A DNA stretch of 36,436 nt from Acidobacteriota bacterium (GTDB taxonomy: Bacteria > Acidobacteriota > Vicinamibacteria > Vicinamibacterales > Fen-181): the NCBI GenBank assembly GCA_003170135.1, contig PMZR01000094.1, forward strand, positions 45,969 through 82,404. Reading direction: 5' to 3'. The notes under the pieces are model-generated. The model was not told where the DNA came from. It ran no database searches and saw nothing but the letters and a program-made list of their open reading frames with translations. Position numbers and translations under genes: made by a program. This document shows, piece by piece, positions 1 to 7,554 of this stretch. Position 1 is the first letter of the stretch. Each line of letters opens with the position of its first letter.

Positions 1-2021
1 TCCTGCACAACACCTCGGCGACGCTCATCCCGGCGCTGGCGCTCCCGTTCTCGATCCTGGGCAGCTTCACCGTGATGAAGATGCTGCACTACAGCCTCGA
101 CAATCTGTCGATGATGGCGGTGATCCTCTCCGTCGGATTCGTCGTCGACGACGCGATTGTGATGCTCGAGAACGCCGTCCGCCACATGGAGGCCGGCGAG
201 TCGCCGCTGCAGGCCGCCCTGTCAGGCTCCGGGGAGATTGCCTTCACGATCGTGACCATGACCGCGTCGCTGTCGGCCGTGTTCATCCCGCTGCTGTTCA
301 TGGGTGGCATTCTCGGCCGGCTGTTCCGCGAGTTCGCGGTCACCATCACCGCCACGGTGCTGATCTCGGGCGTCGTCTCGATCACGCTCACGCCGATGCT
401 CTGCAGCCGGTTCCTGCGCGTAGTCCGGGTCAAGCGCGGGTTCGCGGGATTCATGGACCGGTGGTTCGATCGGCTGCGCGAGGCGTACGGACGGAGCCTG
501 AGGCTCATCCTCCGACACCGCCTCGCGGTGCTCGGCGCGTTCGTGCTCGTCCTCGCCGCGACCGTGGAAGTGTTCGGAGTCGTCCCGAAGGGATTCATCC
601 CCGACACGGACAACGACACGCTGAGCGTCAACCTCCAGACGGCGCAGGGGACCTCGTTCTACGAGCAGGTTGGATACGTCCAGCGGATTGCCGACCTCAT
701 TCGGCCGAACCCTTATGTCGTCGCGCAGATGGCCAACGCGGGCGGCGGCGGCATGGGCGGCGGGTTCACCATCCAGCTGACTCCCCGCGCCACACGGCCC
801 GTGAGCGCGCAGCAGATCGCGCAGCAGCTCCGGGGACCGCTCGGGCGCTTCCCGGGATTCCGCGCGTTCGTCAGCGTGCCGGCGTCACTCCAGATCGGGG
901 GGTTCCGGGGCAACAGCAGCTACAACGTCACGGTCCAGAGCCTCGACTACGCGCAGCTCTTCGAGTGGGCGCCGCGGCTCGAAGCGGCCATGGCCGACCT
1001 GCCCGCGATCCAGGACGTGTCGGACAACATGGAGATCAAGAGTCCGCGCGTCAACATGACGATCAACCGCGACAAGGCGGCCGCCATCGGATTGACCGCG
1101 ACGCAGATCACGCAAACGCTGTCCAACGGGTTCGGCCAGCCGCTGGTGGGCACGATCTACGGTGATCGCACTCAGTACCGCGTAGTCCTGGAACTGGATC
1201 CCAAGTACCAGGAACGCCCCGAGTCGCTGAAGAAGATCTCGTTCAGAACGCCGCAGGGCGCGCTGGTCCCCCTCGAAGAGGTGATGGACATCAAGGAAGA
1301 TGTCGGACCGCAGAGCGTCAATCACTACGGTCAGCTGCCGGCGGTCAGCGTCTCGTTCGGGCTCAAGCCGGGCGCGTCGCTGGGCGCGGCGATCGACCAG
1401 ATCACCCAGGTTGCACACCAGGTGCTGCCGGCCACGGTGACGATCAACTTCCAGGGGTCGGCGAAAGTGTTTCAGGCGTCGCTGGCCAATCTCAACATCC
1501 TGTTTCTCGTCGCCATCGGCGTCGTGTACATCGTCCTCGGGATGCTCTACGAGAGTTACATCCACCCGATCACGATTCTCTCCGGCCTGCCGTCGGCGGC
1601 TCTGGGCGGCCTGCTGACGCTGTGGGTGACAGGCAACGAGCTGAACATCTACTCCTACGTGGGTTTGATCCTGCTCATCGGTCTCGTCATGAAGAACGCG
1701 ATCATGCAGATCGACTTCGCGCTCGACGCGGAGCGCGAGCAGGACCTCGCGCCGATTGATGCCATCTACCAGGGCTGCATCGTCCGGTTCCGCCCGATCA
1801 TGATGACGACCATGGCGACGCTGCTCGGCGCGCTGCCGATCGCGATGGGATACGGCGCCGGCGGTGAAGCGCGGCGGCCGCTCGGCATCGCGGTGGTCGG
1901 CGGCCTGATCGTCTCGCAGGTCATCACGCTCTATCTGACTCCCGTCGTCTATACCTACATGGCCACGTGGGTCAAGACGAGCAGAATCCAGGCGGCCGGG
2001 GCCGTCGCGACGACCGAGTAA
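1..2021 (+). CDS. HAE-type RND multidrug efflux permease, 5' partial
   Basis: This is the C-terminal 672 residues of an inner-membrane RND pump subunit. The reading frame is open from base 3, so the true start lies before the window and roughly 370 residues are missing relative to a normal RND permease of about 1040. The TM4 region carries the paired acidic residues (VVDDAIVMLEN) that conduct protons in the AcrB/MdtB class, and TM10 carries the lysine (MKNAIMQ). This places it with hydrophobe/amphiphile pumps rather than metal pumps. Porter-domain sequence lies between about 600 and 1450, followed by the last hydrophobic bundle. A second RND permease starts 10 bp downstream, so the two are co-transcribed and may form a mixed trimer as MdtB and MdtC do (inference). 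The substrate cannot be read from the sequence. The adaptor is not in the window and would be expected upstream. Confidence 0.93.
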   Translation, partial: LHNTSATLIPALALPFSILGSFTVMKMLHYSLDNLSMMAVILSVGFVVDDAIVMLENAVRHMEAGESPLQAALSGSGEIAFTIVTMTASLSAVFIPLLFMGGILGRLFREFAVTITATVLISGVVSITLTPMLCSRFLRVVRVKRGFAGFMDRWFDRLREAYGRSLRLILRHRLAVLGAFVLVLAATVEVFGVVPKGFIPDTDNDTLSVNLQTAQGTSFYEQVGYVQRIADLIRPNPYVVAQMANAGGGGMGGGFTIQLTPRATRPVSAQQIAQQLRGPLGRFPGFRAFVSVPASLQIGGFRGNSSYNVTVQSLDYAQLFEWAPRLEAAMADLPAIQDVSDNMEIKSPRVNMTINRDKAAAIGLTATQITQTLSNGFGQPLVGTIYGDRTQYRVVLELDPKYQERPESLKKISFRTPQGALVPLEEVMDIKEDVGPQSVNHYGQLPAVSVSFGLKPGASLGAAIDQITQVAHQVLPATVTINFQGSAKVFQASLANLNILFLVAIGVVYIVLGMLYESYIHPITILSGLPSAALGGLLTLWVTGNELNIYSYVGLILLIGLVMKNAIMQIDFALDAEREQDLAPIDAIYQGCIVRFRPIMMTTMATLLGALPIAMGYGAGGEARRPLGIAVVGGLIVSQVITLYLTPVVYTYMATWVKTSRIQAAGAVATTE

Positions 2022-2031
2022 GAGGTTTTGG

Positions 2032-5000
2032 GTGAACATCTCTGAAGGCTTCATCAAACGGCCGATAGCGACCAGCCTCCTCATGGCGGCGATCACGCTG
2101 TTCGGCACGGTGGCGTATCGAGGTCTGCCGGTCAGCGATCTGCCCAACGTCGACTTGCCGACGCTGCTCGTCACGGCGCAGTTGCCCGGCGCCAATCCGG
2201 AGACGATGGGCGCGTCGGTGGCGACGCCGCTCGAGAACCAGTTCTCGACGATCTCCGGGCTCGAGCAGATGACCTCGGTGAACTCGCTCGGTTCGACGCA
2301 GATCACGCTCGAGTTCGCGCTGGACCGGAGCCTGGACGGTGCCGCGGTGGATGTGCAGGGCGCCATCACACAGGCCTCGCGCCTGCTGCCGACAGGCATG
2401 CCGACGCCGCCGGTCTTCACCAAGGTCAACCCGGCGGACCAGCCGATCCTGTACCTGGTCGTCACCTCGACGACGCTTCCGCCGTGGACGCTCGACGAAT
2501 ACGCCGAGACGCGCATCGCGCAGCGAATCTCGCAGGTCTCCGGCGTCGCGCAGGTGCAGGTGCTGGGCGGGCAGAAGTACGCGATGCACGCGCAGGTCGA
2601 TCCCTACGCGCTCGCCGCCCGCCAGATCGGCATCAACGAGGTCGAAGCGGCGCTCCGGAACTGGAACGTGAACGTGCCGACCGGCTCGATCATCGGCCCG
2701 CACCAGGTGTTCACGCTGCAGGCGAGCGGTCAGCTGATGAACGCCGACGAGTTCCGGAACCAGATCATCTCCTACCGGAACGGCTCGGCCGTGCGGCTCG
2801 AGCAGCTCGGCGCCATCGTCGACGGGGTGGAGGATCAGCGCACGGGATCGTGGTACTACACCTCCGACCTCAAGCACAGCGCCATCACGCTGGGGATTCA
2901 GCGCCAGCCGGGGACCAACACGATCGCGGTGTCCGATGCCGTGAAGGACCTCCTGCCGAGGCTGCGCGCCGAACTGCCCGCGAGCGTGCACATGAACATG
3001 CTGTACGACCGCGCCAACACGATCCGCGAGTCGTATCACGACGTGCAGTTCACGATGGTGCTGACGCTGGTGCTCGTGATCCTCGTGATCTTCGTGTTCC
3101 TGCGGAACGTCTGGGCGACGGCGATTCCGAGCCTCGCGCTGCCGTTTTCGATCATCGGCACGTTCTCGGCGATGTACTTCCTGAACTACAGCCTCGACAA
3201 CCTGTCGATGATGGCGCTCATCCTCTCGGTCGGCTTCGTCGTGGACGACGCGATCGTGATGCTGGAGAACATCTTCCGGCACGTCGAGATGGGCCAGGAA
3301 CCGCTGGAGGCGGCGTTCGTCGGCTCCCGCGAAATCGGGTTCACGATCGTGTCGATGACGCTGTCGCTGGCGGCCGTGTTCATTCCCGTGCTCTTCATGG
3401 GCGGGGTCCTCGGCCGGTTGTTCCGCGAGTTCTCGGTCACCATCTGCGTCGCCATCCTCATTTCGGGCGTGGTCTCGGTGACCCTGACGCCGATGCTGTG
3501 CAGCCGGTTCCTGCGGAAGCCGCGCACGCGCGGCGAGGGCGGCGGCCACTCGCGCTTCTACGAGGTGACCGAGCGCGCCTTCACGGCGTGGCTCGACGCC
3601 TACGGCCGGACGCTGCGGGTCGTCATGCGGCACCGCGTGGCGACGATGGTCACCTTCGTCCTGATGCTCCTCTCAACGGGCGTCCTCTTTGTCGTGGTGC
3701 CCAAGGGCTTCATCCCGGACCAGGATGCCTCGCAGATCGCCGTCACCACGGAGGCCGCGCAGGGGACCGCCTACGGCAAGCTCGTCGAGTACCAGGACCA
3801 GGTCGCGAACATCATCAGGCGCGACCCCAATGTCGAGGGGCTGGTGTCGACGATCGGCGGCAGCGCCTCGATGACGCTGGGCGGGCCGAACCTGGGGCAG
3901 ATCGTGGTCACGCTCAAGCCGCGAGACCAGCGGGCGCTCTCGGTCGACGACGTGATGGAGGAACTGCGGCCGCAGGTCGACGAGGTCGCCGGGATGCGCG
4001 TCTTCATGCAGAATCCGCCGACGGTCCGCATCGGCGCCCAGGTCAGCAAGAGCCTGTATCAGTTCTCGATGCAGTCGCCGGACAAGCCGGCGCTGTACGC
4101 GGCCGCGCGCAAGGTGGAATCGGCGCTGGCGAAGCTTCCGGGCCTCCAGGACGTGACGAGCGATCTCGAGGTGACCAGCCCCCAGGTCGGCGTCGAGATC
4201 GATCGCGACAAGGCCGCGGCGCTCGGCGTCACCGCCAACCAGATCGAAAGCGCCTTCTACGACGCGTACGGTCCCCGGTGGGTCTCGACCATCTACGGGT
4301 CGGTCAACGAGTACAAGGTGCTGCTCGAGCTGGCGCCGCAGTTCCAGCAGGATCCGAGCGCCCTGTCGATGCTCTACTTCAAGGGCAGCGGGACGACCAG
4401 TCCGGTGGTGCCGCTCGACACGCTGGCAACGCTGACGCAGCAGGTCGGCCCGCAGACGGTGAACCACTACGGGCAGCTGCCGGCCGTCACGGTGTCGTTC
4501 GGGCTGGCGCGGGGCGCCTCGCTGGGCGACGTGCTGAGCCGGGTGCGGCAGGTGACGAAGGACACCGTGCCCGACGGCGTCACGGGCCAGTTCCAGGGGG
4601 CGGCGGCCGCGTTCGAGGGGGCGCTCTCGAACCTCGCCGTGCTGCTGGTCATCGCCGTATTCGTCGTCTACATCGTGCTCGGCATCCTCTACGAGAGCTA
4701 CATTCATCCGCTGACGATTCTCTCGGGCCTGCCGTCGGCGGCCTTCGGCGCCCTGCTCACCCTGATCCTCTTCCGCATGGATCTGAACATCTACGCGTTC
4801 GTCGGCATGATCATGCTGATCGGCATCGTGGAGAAGAACGCGATCATGCAGATCGACTTCGCGCTGGAAGCCGAGCGGGGCGGGCTCTCGCCCGAGGAGG
4901 CGATCTATCGAGGATGCCTGATCCGCTTCCGCCCGATCATGATGACCACGATGGCCGCGGCCCTGGGCGCGGTGCCGATCGCGGTGGGCTACGGGGCGGG

Positions 5001-5175
5001 CGGAGAAGCCCGGCGCCCGCTCGGCCTGGTGGTCGTCGGCGGGTTGATGTTCTCGCAGATCGTGACGCTGTATCTCACGCCGGTCTTCTTCACCTACATG
5101 GCGCAGTTGCAGACGTGGCTGAGGCCCGTCGTTCGGACAGTTCCCCAGGCGCAGCCAGCCTTGGTGAGCGAATAG
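2032..5175 (+). CDS. HAE-type RND multidrug efflux permease (second of tandem pair)
   Basis: A full-length 1047-residue RND permease of the AcrB/MdtC class. It starts at GTG 10 bp after the upstream permease, with only a weak AGAGG element ahead, so coupled translation is likely. The order is TM1 at residues 10-30, porter domain, TM2-TM6 with the proton-relay motif VVDDAIVMLEN, second porter half, and TM8-TM12 with EKNAIMQIDFA in TM10. It closely resembles its upstream neighbour in TM4, in TM10 and in the NHYGQLPAV stretch, which suggests an old tandem duplication. It probably exports amphiphilic compounds from membrane or periplasm by proton antiport, together with an adaptor and a TolC-type channel. 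Neither partner lies next to it inside the window; the TolC gene further on belongs to a metal-type operon. Family assignment is secure, substrate unknown. Confidence 0.95.
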   Translation: MNISEGFIKRPIATSLLMAAITLFGTVAYRGLPVSDLPNVDLPTLLVTAQLPGANPETMGASVATPLENQFSTISGLEQMTSVNSLGSTQITLEFALDRSLDGAAVDVQGAITQASRLLPTGMPTPPVFTKVNPADQPILYLVVTSTTLPPWTLDEYAETRIAQRISQVSGVAQVQVLGGQKYAMHAQVDPYALAARQIGINEVEAALRNWNVNVPTGSIIGPHQVFTLQASGQLMNADEFRNQIISYRNGSAVRLEQLGAIVDGVEDQRTGSWYYTSDLKHSAITLGIQRQPGTNTIAVSDAVKDLLPRLRAELPASVHMNMLYDRANTIRESYHDVQFTMVLTLVLVILVIFVFLRNVWATAIPSLALPFSIIGTFSAMYFLNYSLDNLSMMALILSVGFVVDDAIVMLENIFRHVEMGQEPLEAAFVGSREIGFTIVSMTLSLAAVFIPVLFMGGVLGRLFREFSVTICVAILISGVVSVTLTPMLCSRFLRKPRTRGEGGGHSRFYEVTERAFTAWLDAYGRTLRVVMRHRVATMVTFVLMLLSTGVLFVVVPKGFIPDQDASQIAVTTEAAQGTAYGKLVEYQDQVANIIRRDPNVEGLVSTIGGSASMTLGGPNLGQIVVTLKPRDQRALSVDDVMEELRPQVDEVAGMRVFMQNPPTVRIGAQVSKSLYQFSMQSPDKPALYAAARKVESALAKLPGLQDVTSDLEVTSPQVGVEIDRDKAAALGVTANQIESAFYDAYGPRWVSTIYGSVNEYKVLLELAPQFQQDPSALSMLYFKGSGTTSPVVPLDTLATLTQQVGPQTVNHYGQLPAVTVSFGLARGASLGDVLSRVRQVTKDTVPDGVTGQFQGAAAAFEGALSNLAVLLVIAVFVVYIVLGILYESYIHPLTILSGLPSAAFGALLTLILFRMDLNIYAFVGMIMLIGIVEKNAIMQIDFALEAERGGLSPEEAIYRGCLIRFRPIMMTTMAAALGAVPIAVGYGAGGEARRPLGLVVVGGLMFSQIVTLYLTPVFFTYMAQLQTWLRPVVRTVPQAQPALVSE

Positions 5176-5237
5176 GCGGGCGGCCGTCGTTCCAGGGAGA
5201 CATCGTTCGGGTCGGCCGTTCCTGCGCGTTCCTCCGG

Positions 5238-5271
5238 TATACTGCCGGGCACCGATTCGCACTCGGTGCCC
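5238..5271 (+). promoter_or_regulatory. -10-like hexamer and 5'-leader hairpin ahead of DUF1003 gene
   Basis: TATACT at 5238-5243 matches a -10 box at five of six positions. It is followed by a perfect 9-bp inverted repeat, GGGCACCGA at 5247-5255 and TCGGTGCCC at 5263-5271, with a 7-nt loop. The ribosome binding site AAAAGGAG comes directly after the second arm. If transcription starts near 5250, the hairpin forms the extreme 5' end of the mRNA, where it could stabilise the message or affect ribosome access. No good -35 box is visible. The hairpin is seen directly; its function is inferred. Confidence 0.4.
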
Positions 5272-5285
5272 GAAAAGGAGCGAAC

Positions 5286-5834
5286 ATGGCAGGCCATGCT
5301 GCCCCAGCGACGTCTCTTCCCGAGTCCACGCCGTCCCTGCACCACCTGCGCTTTCAGCGGCCACACGCGCACCTCGCGAGCGTCTTCGGCCCCGGATCGT
5401 TCGGGGCGAAGGCCGAAGCGTTCGCCCGCTTCTTCGGCACGCCGAAGTTCCTCATCGGGCAGACGATCATCGTGGGCATCTGGATCGCCGTGAACTCGGC
5501 GCGCGTGACGCAGTTCGACCTCTACCCCTTCATCCTGCTGAACCTCGCGTTCAGCCTGCAGGCCGCCTACGCGGCGCCGCTCATCCTGCTGGCGCAGACG
5601 CGGCAGGCCGATCGCGACAAGGCGCACGCCGAGGCGGACGCGCTGCACCGCGAGTCGCTCGCCACGGCAAGCGAGGAGCGGCAGGCGCTGGCCGCGCGGG
5701 AGACGGCGCAGGTCAGGCAGTTGCTCGAGCAGAACACCGAGCTGACGCGCCTCACCCAGGAGCTCAGCCAGCGCATCGAGGCCCTCGCCTCCGAGATTCA
5801 CGGCAAGCTGGTGGGCGGCGGGTCACGGCCGTAA
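5286..5834 (+). CDS. DUF1003 family membrane protein
   Basis: A 182-residue protein of the DUF1003 type. The family core is visible from about residue 40: a short amphipathic stretch, TM1 (FLIGQTIIVGIWIAVNS), a short loop with FDLYPF, and TM2 (ILLNLAFSLQAAYAAPLILL). The conserved TRQADRDKAHAE segment follows and runs into a charged coiled-coil tail of about 70 residues rich in E, Q, L and R. The start at ATG 5286 is fixed by AAAAGGAG six bases upstream. The coiled coil suggests oligomerisation on the cytoplasmic side. The molecular role of DUF1003 proteins is not known to me. It lies 110 bp after the RND pair and has its own promoter-like signal, so it need not belong to the pump operon. Confidence 0.88.
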   Translation: MAGHAAPATSLPESTPSLHHLRFQRPHAHLASVFGPGSFGAKAEAFARFFGTPKFLIGQTIIVGIWIAVNSARVTQFDLYPFILLNLAFSLQAAYAAPLILLAQTRQADRDKAHAEADALHRESLATASEERQALAARETAQVRQLLEQNTELTRLTQELSQRIEALASEIHGKLVGGGSRP

Positions 5835-5838
5835 CGCC

Positions 5839-5856
5839 GGCGCCGTTGCCGGCGCC
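5839..5856 (+). terminator. GC-rich hairpin after DUF1003 gene
   Basis: GGCGCC at 5839-5844 and GGCGCC at 5851-5856 can pair across a 6-nt loop, starting five bases after the stop codon. No T-run follows, so it is a weak terminator candidate at best. Confidence 0.25.
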
Positions 5857-5892
5857 CTGCTAGGCTCAGCGTGATTCGTCAGGGCGTCCGCA

Positions 5893-6633
5893 TTGACCAA
5901 AGCCATTCTTGTCGCCATCGCTATCCTGCTGTCGCCAGTGGTCGCGCTCGCCCATGGCACGATGCGCGGCTGCGTCACCGACAAGAGCGGGGCCGTCCTC
6001 CCCGGCGTCGACATCGTTTTGTCGAACGCTGCCGGCGAGCGGAAGGTCACGACGGATGCGAGTGGCTGCTACGAGCTGAAAGGGCTTCCCGCGGGCATCT
6101 ACACCGTCGGCGCGCGTCTCGCGGGATTTGTCACCGGTATGCACGAAGGGGTGAAGGTCGAAGACGGCGGCCCACCCGCGCACGTCGATTTCAGTTTGTG
6201 CCTCGGCGGGTTGGCCGAGATTGATTGGGTGGTGTGGCCACGCCTCGGCGAGGCCTGGCAGAAGGCGGACGCCGTCGTGCATGTGCGCGTCACGGCCACC
6301 GGCCCGGTCAACTCTGAATGCCCCAACAGCAACTTCCAGCACACGGCCGCGGTGGTGGAGATCCTGAAGGACGACGCGAAGCGGCCCATCGGTTCGACCG
6401 TAATCTTCGTGCAGGACAAATGGGTAGCGGAGCGGACGCCCTACCCGGTTGGGCAGGAGTTGGTCGTCTTTCTGAGCGCGGGGAAGGATTTCTACTGGCG
6501 GTTGTCAGGTCCCTATTGGACGTTCCTGATCGACGGCGACGTGGTCACGAGCTTTCACTCGCCGCTCGAGACCGAGGGCATGGCGCGCGGCCAGTTGCTG
6601 GCTATTCTGCGCGACGGTGGCAAGGCGCGTTGA
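5893..6633 (+). CDS. secreted protein with carboxypeptidase-regulatory-like domain
   Basis: A 246-residue exported protein starting at TTG 5893, the only start that places the signal peptide (residues 1-20, ending VVALAHG) at the N terminus. Residues 22-90 form a carboxypeptidase D regulatory-like beta-sandwich: the opening GCVTDKSGAVLPGVDI, the strand TTDASGCYELKGLPAGIYTV and the closing VEDGG segment are typical. The C-terminal 150 residues, beginning around LAEIDWVVW, contain an ordered, tryptophan-rich region with two cysteines. I do not recognise it as an enzyme. Such beta domains usually act as adhesive or structural modules on secreted proteins. It converges on the coiled-coil gene downstream with only 9 bp between stops, leaving no room for a separate terminator. 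The domain call is firm; the function of the rest is unknown. Confidence 0.8.
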   Translation: MTKAILVAIAILLSPVVALAHGTMRGCVTDKSGAVLPGVDIVLSNAAGERKVTTDASGCYELKGLPAGIYTVGARLAGFVTGMHEGVKVEDGGPPAHVDFSLCLGGLAEIDWVVWPRLGEAWQKADAVVHVRVTATGPVNSECPNSNFQHTAAVVEILKDDAKRPIGSTVIFVQDKWVAERTPYPVGQELVVFLSAGKDFYWRLSGPYWTFLIDGDVVTSFHSPLETEGMARGQLLAILRDGGKAR

Positions 6634-6642
6634 CCTTGGAAC

Positions 6643-7323
6643 CTATCCCCGCAGCTTGCTGATCCGCTCGACCAGGTCCTCGTGGAGCAGGCGCGTCTGG
6701 CGGCGCGTTTCCTCGTCACCCTCCGCCACGACGCGCAGAATCTGCACCGTGCGCTGCTCGAGCAGGCCGCGGAACTCGTCCTGGGCCGTTTCCAGCCTGG
6801 TGATGCGCCCCACCACGTCTTCGCGGAGCCCGTGCAGTTCGCGCCGCGTGTCGGCGTCGCCATCCGCCACCGCCTCGAGAATGTCGACGGTGCGCTGTTC
6901 GATGAACGCGTGCAGCTCGTCTTTGCAGCCCCCGACCGCCGCGTGGATCTCCTGCCGCAGCACCAGGCGCGTCTGCTCGTCGCCGGCCCGAATGTCCTCC
7001 CGCAAGGAGCGGCGCGTCTCTTCGTCGCCGGCCCGAATGTCCTCCCGCAGGGAGCGGCGCGTCTCCTTGTCGCCGGCCCGAATGTCCTCCCGCAGGGTGC
7101 GACGGGTCTCCGCACTGTCGGCGTGCATTTCCTCGCGCAGCACCCCGCGGGTTCCCTCGTCGCCCGCGCGGATCTCCTGGCGCAGTGAAGAAAATCCAGC
7201 GCGCATATCGTCGCCAAGTTGCGCGATCTGCGTTCCCAGCATCCGGATATCGTCGTGCGTCGCGAAGGTCCCCACCTGCTGCTCCAGCGCGAGAACTCGT
7301 TCTTCCAGCCTGACTTGCGCCAT
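6643..7323 (-). CDS. repeat-containing coiled-coil protein, unknown function
   Basis: A 226-residue, highly charged, almost entirely helical protein. I chose ATG 7323 because AGAGGAGGAG sits just upstream. An in-frame ATG at 7398 would add a hydrophobic stretch (LALLFAAALP) that could be a signal peptide but has no ribosome binding site. Residues 1-35 are a heptad coiled coil. The centre is six consecutive 15-residue units of the type REDIRAGDEETRRSL. The C terminus holds two related copies of a 38-39-residue module (EQRTVDIL...DADTRREL...RLE and EQRTVQIL...DEETRRQT...KLRG). There are no enzyme motifs. A 15-residue helical period fits a continuous rod or coiled-coil scaffold. With the chosen start it would be cytoplasmic, with the longer start possibly exported. 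It is convergent with the preceding gene and divergent from the next. Confidence 0.72.
   Translation of the reverse strand: MAQVRLEERVLALEQQVGTFATHDDIRMLGTQIAQLGDDMRAGFSSLRQEIRAGDEGTRGVLREEMHADSAETRRTLREDIRAGDKETRRSLREDIRAGDEETRRSLREDIRAGDEQTRLVLRQEIHAAVGGCKDELHAFIEQRTVDILEAVADGDADTRRELHGLREDVVGRITRLETAQDEFRGLLEQRTVQILRVVAEGDEETRRQTRLLHEDLVERISKLRG
6950..7219 (-). repeat. six tandem 45-bp coding repeats
   Basis: Units begin at 6950, 6995, 7040, 7085, 7130 and 7175 with exact 45-bp spacing, and each encodes one 15-residue helical unit of the coiled-coil protein. The units at 6995 and 7040 differ at very few positions. The outer ones are more diverged, a pattern expected from recent expansion at the centre. 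Confidence 0.93.
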
Positions 7324-7554
7324 CGCCCGCTCCTCCTCTTTGCACGCGCCGCGCAGGCTCGATGGCAGCGCTGCCGCGAAGAGAAGTGCGAGGACCATAC
7401 CAGCGGGACGACGACGGTAGCATCGTCCTTCGGGAATGGCAAGAACGTGCGCCGCCGCCAGGACGACCGGGGCGCGCTTATCCGCTTCTGCACGATTCCC
7501 AGCGACGATTGTCACCGAGAGGTGTCTAATTGTCTTGAGTTACCGGAGGCTCCG
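7324..7554. other. divergent intergenic region, 231 bp
   Basis: This region separates the minus-strand coiled-coil gene from the plus-strand regulatory-domain protein and should hold both promoters. Part of it (to 7398 or 7515) would be coding if the coiled-coil protein used an upstream start. On the plus strand TCTAAT at 7525-7530 is -10-like, but no -35 box is correctly spaced. Nothing else stands out. Confidence 0.4.

Noticed and set aside
2484..5834. A 1116-codon plus-strand frame through the second RND permease
   Set aside because: It is an Arg/Ala/Gly-rich shadow in another frame. Only its last 182 codons, from ATG 5286, read as a real protein (DUF1003).
6950..7219. CRISPR-like periodic repeats
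   Set aside because: The 45-bp units are contiguous with no spacers and are in frame with a coiled-coil gene.
7398..7515. Upstream starts for the coiled-coil protein
   Set aside because: Neither 7398 nor 7515 has a ribosome binding site, whereas ATG 7323 follows AGAGGAGGAG. The 7398 start is kept only as an alternative.
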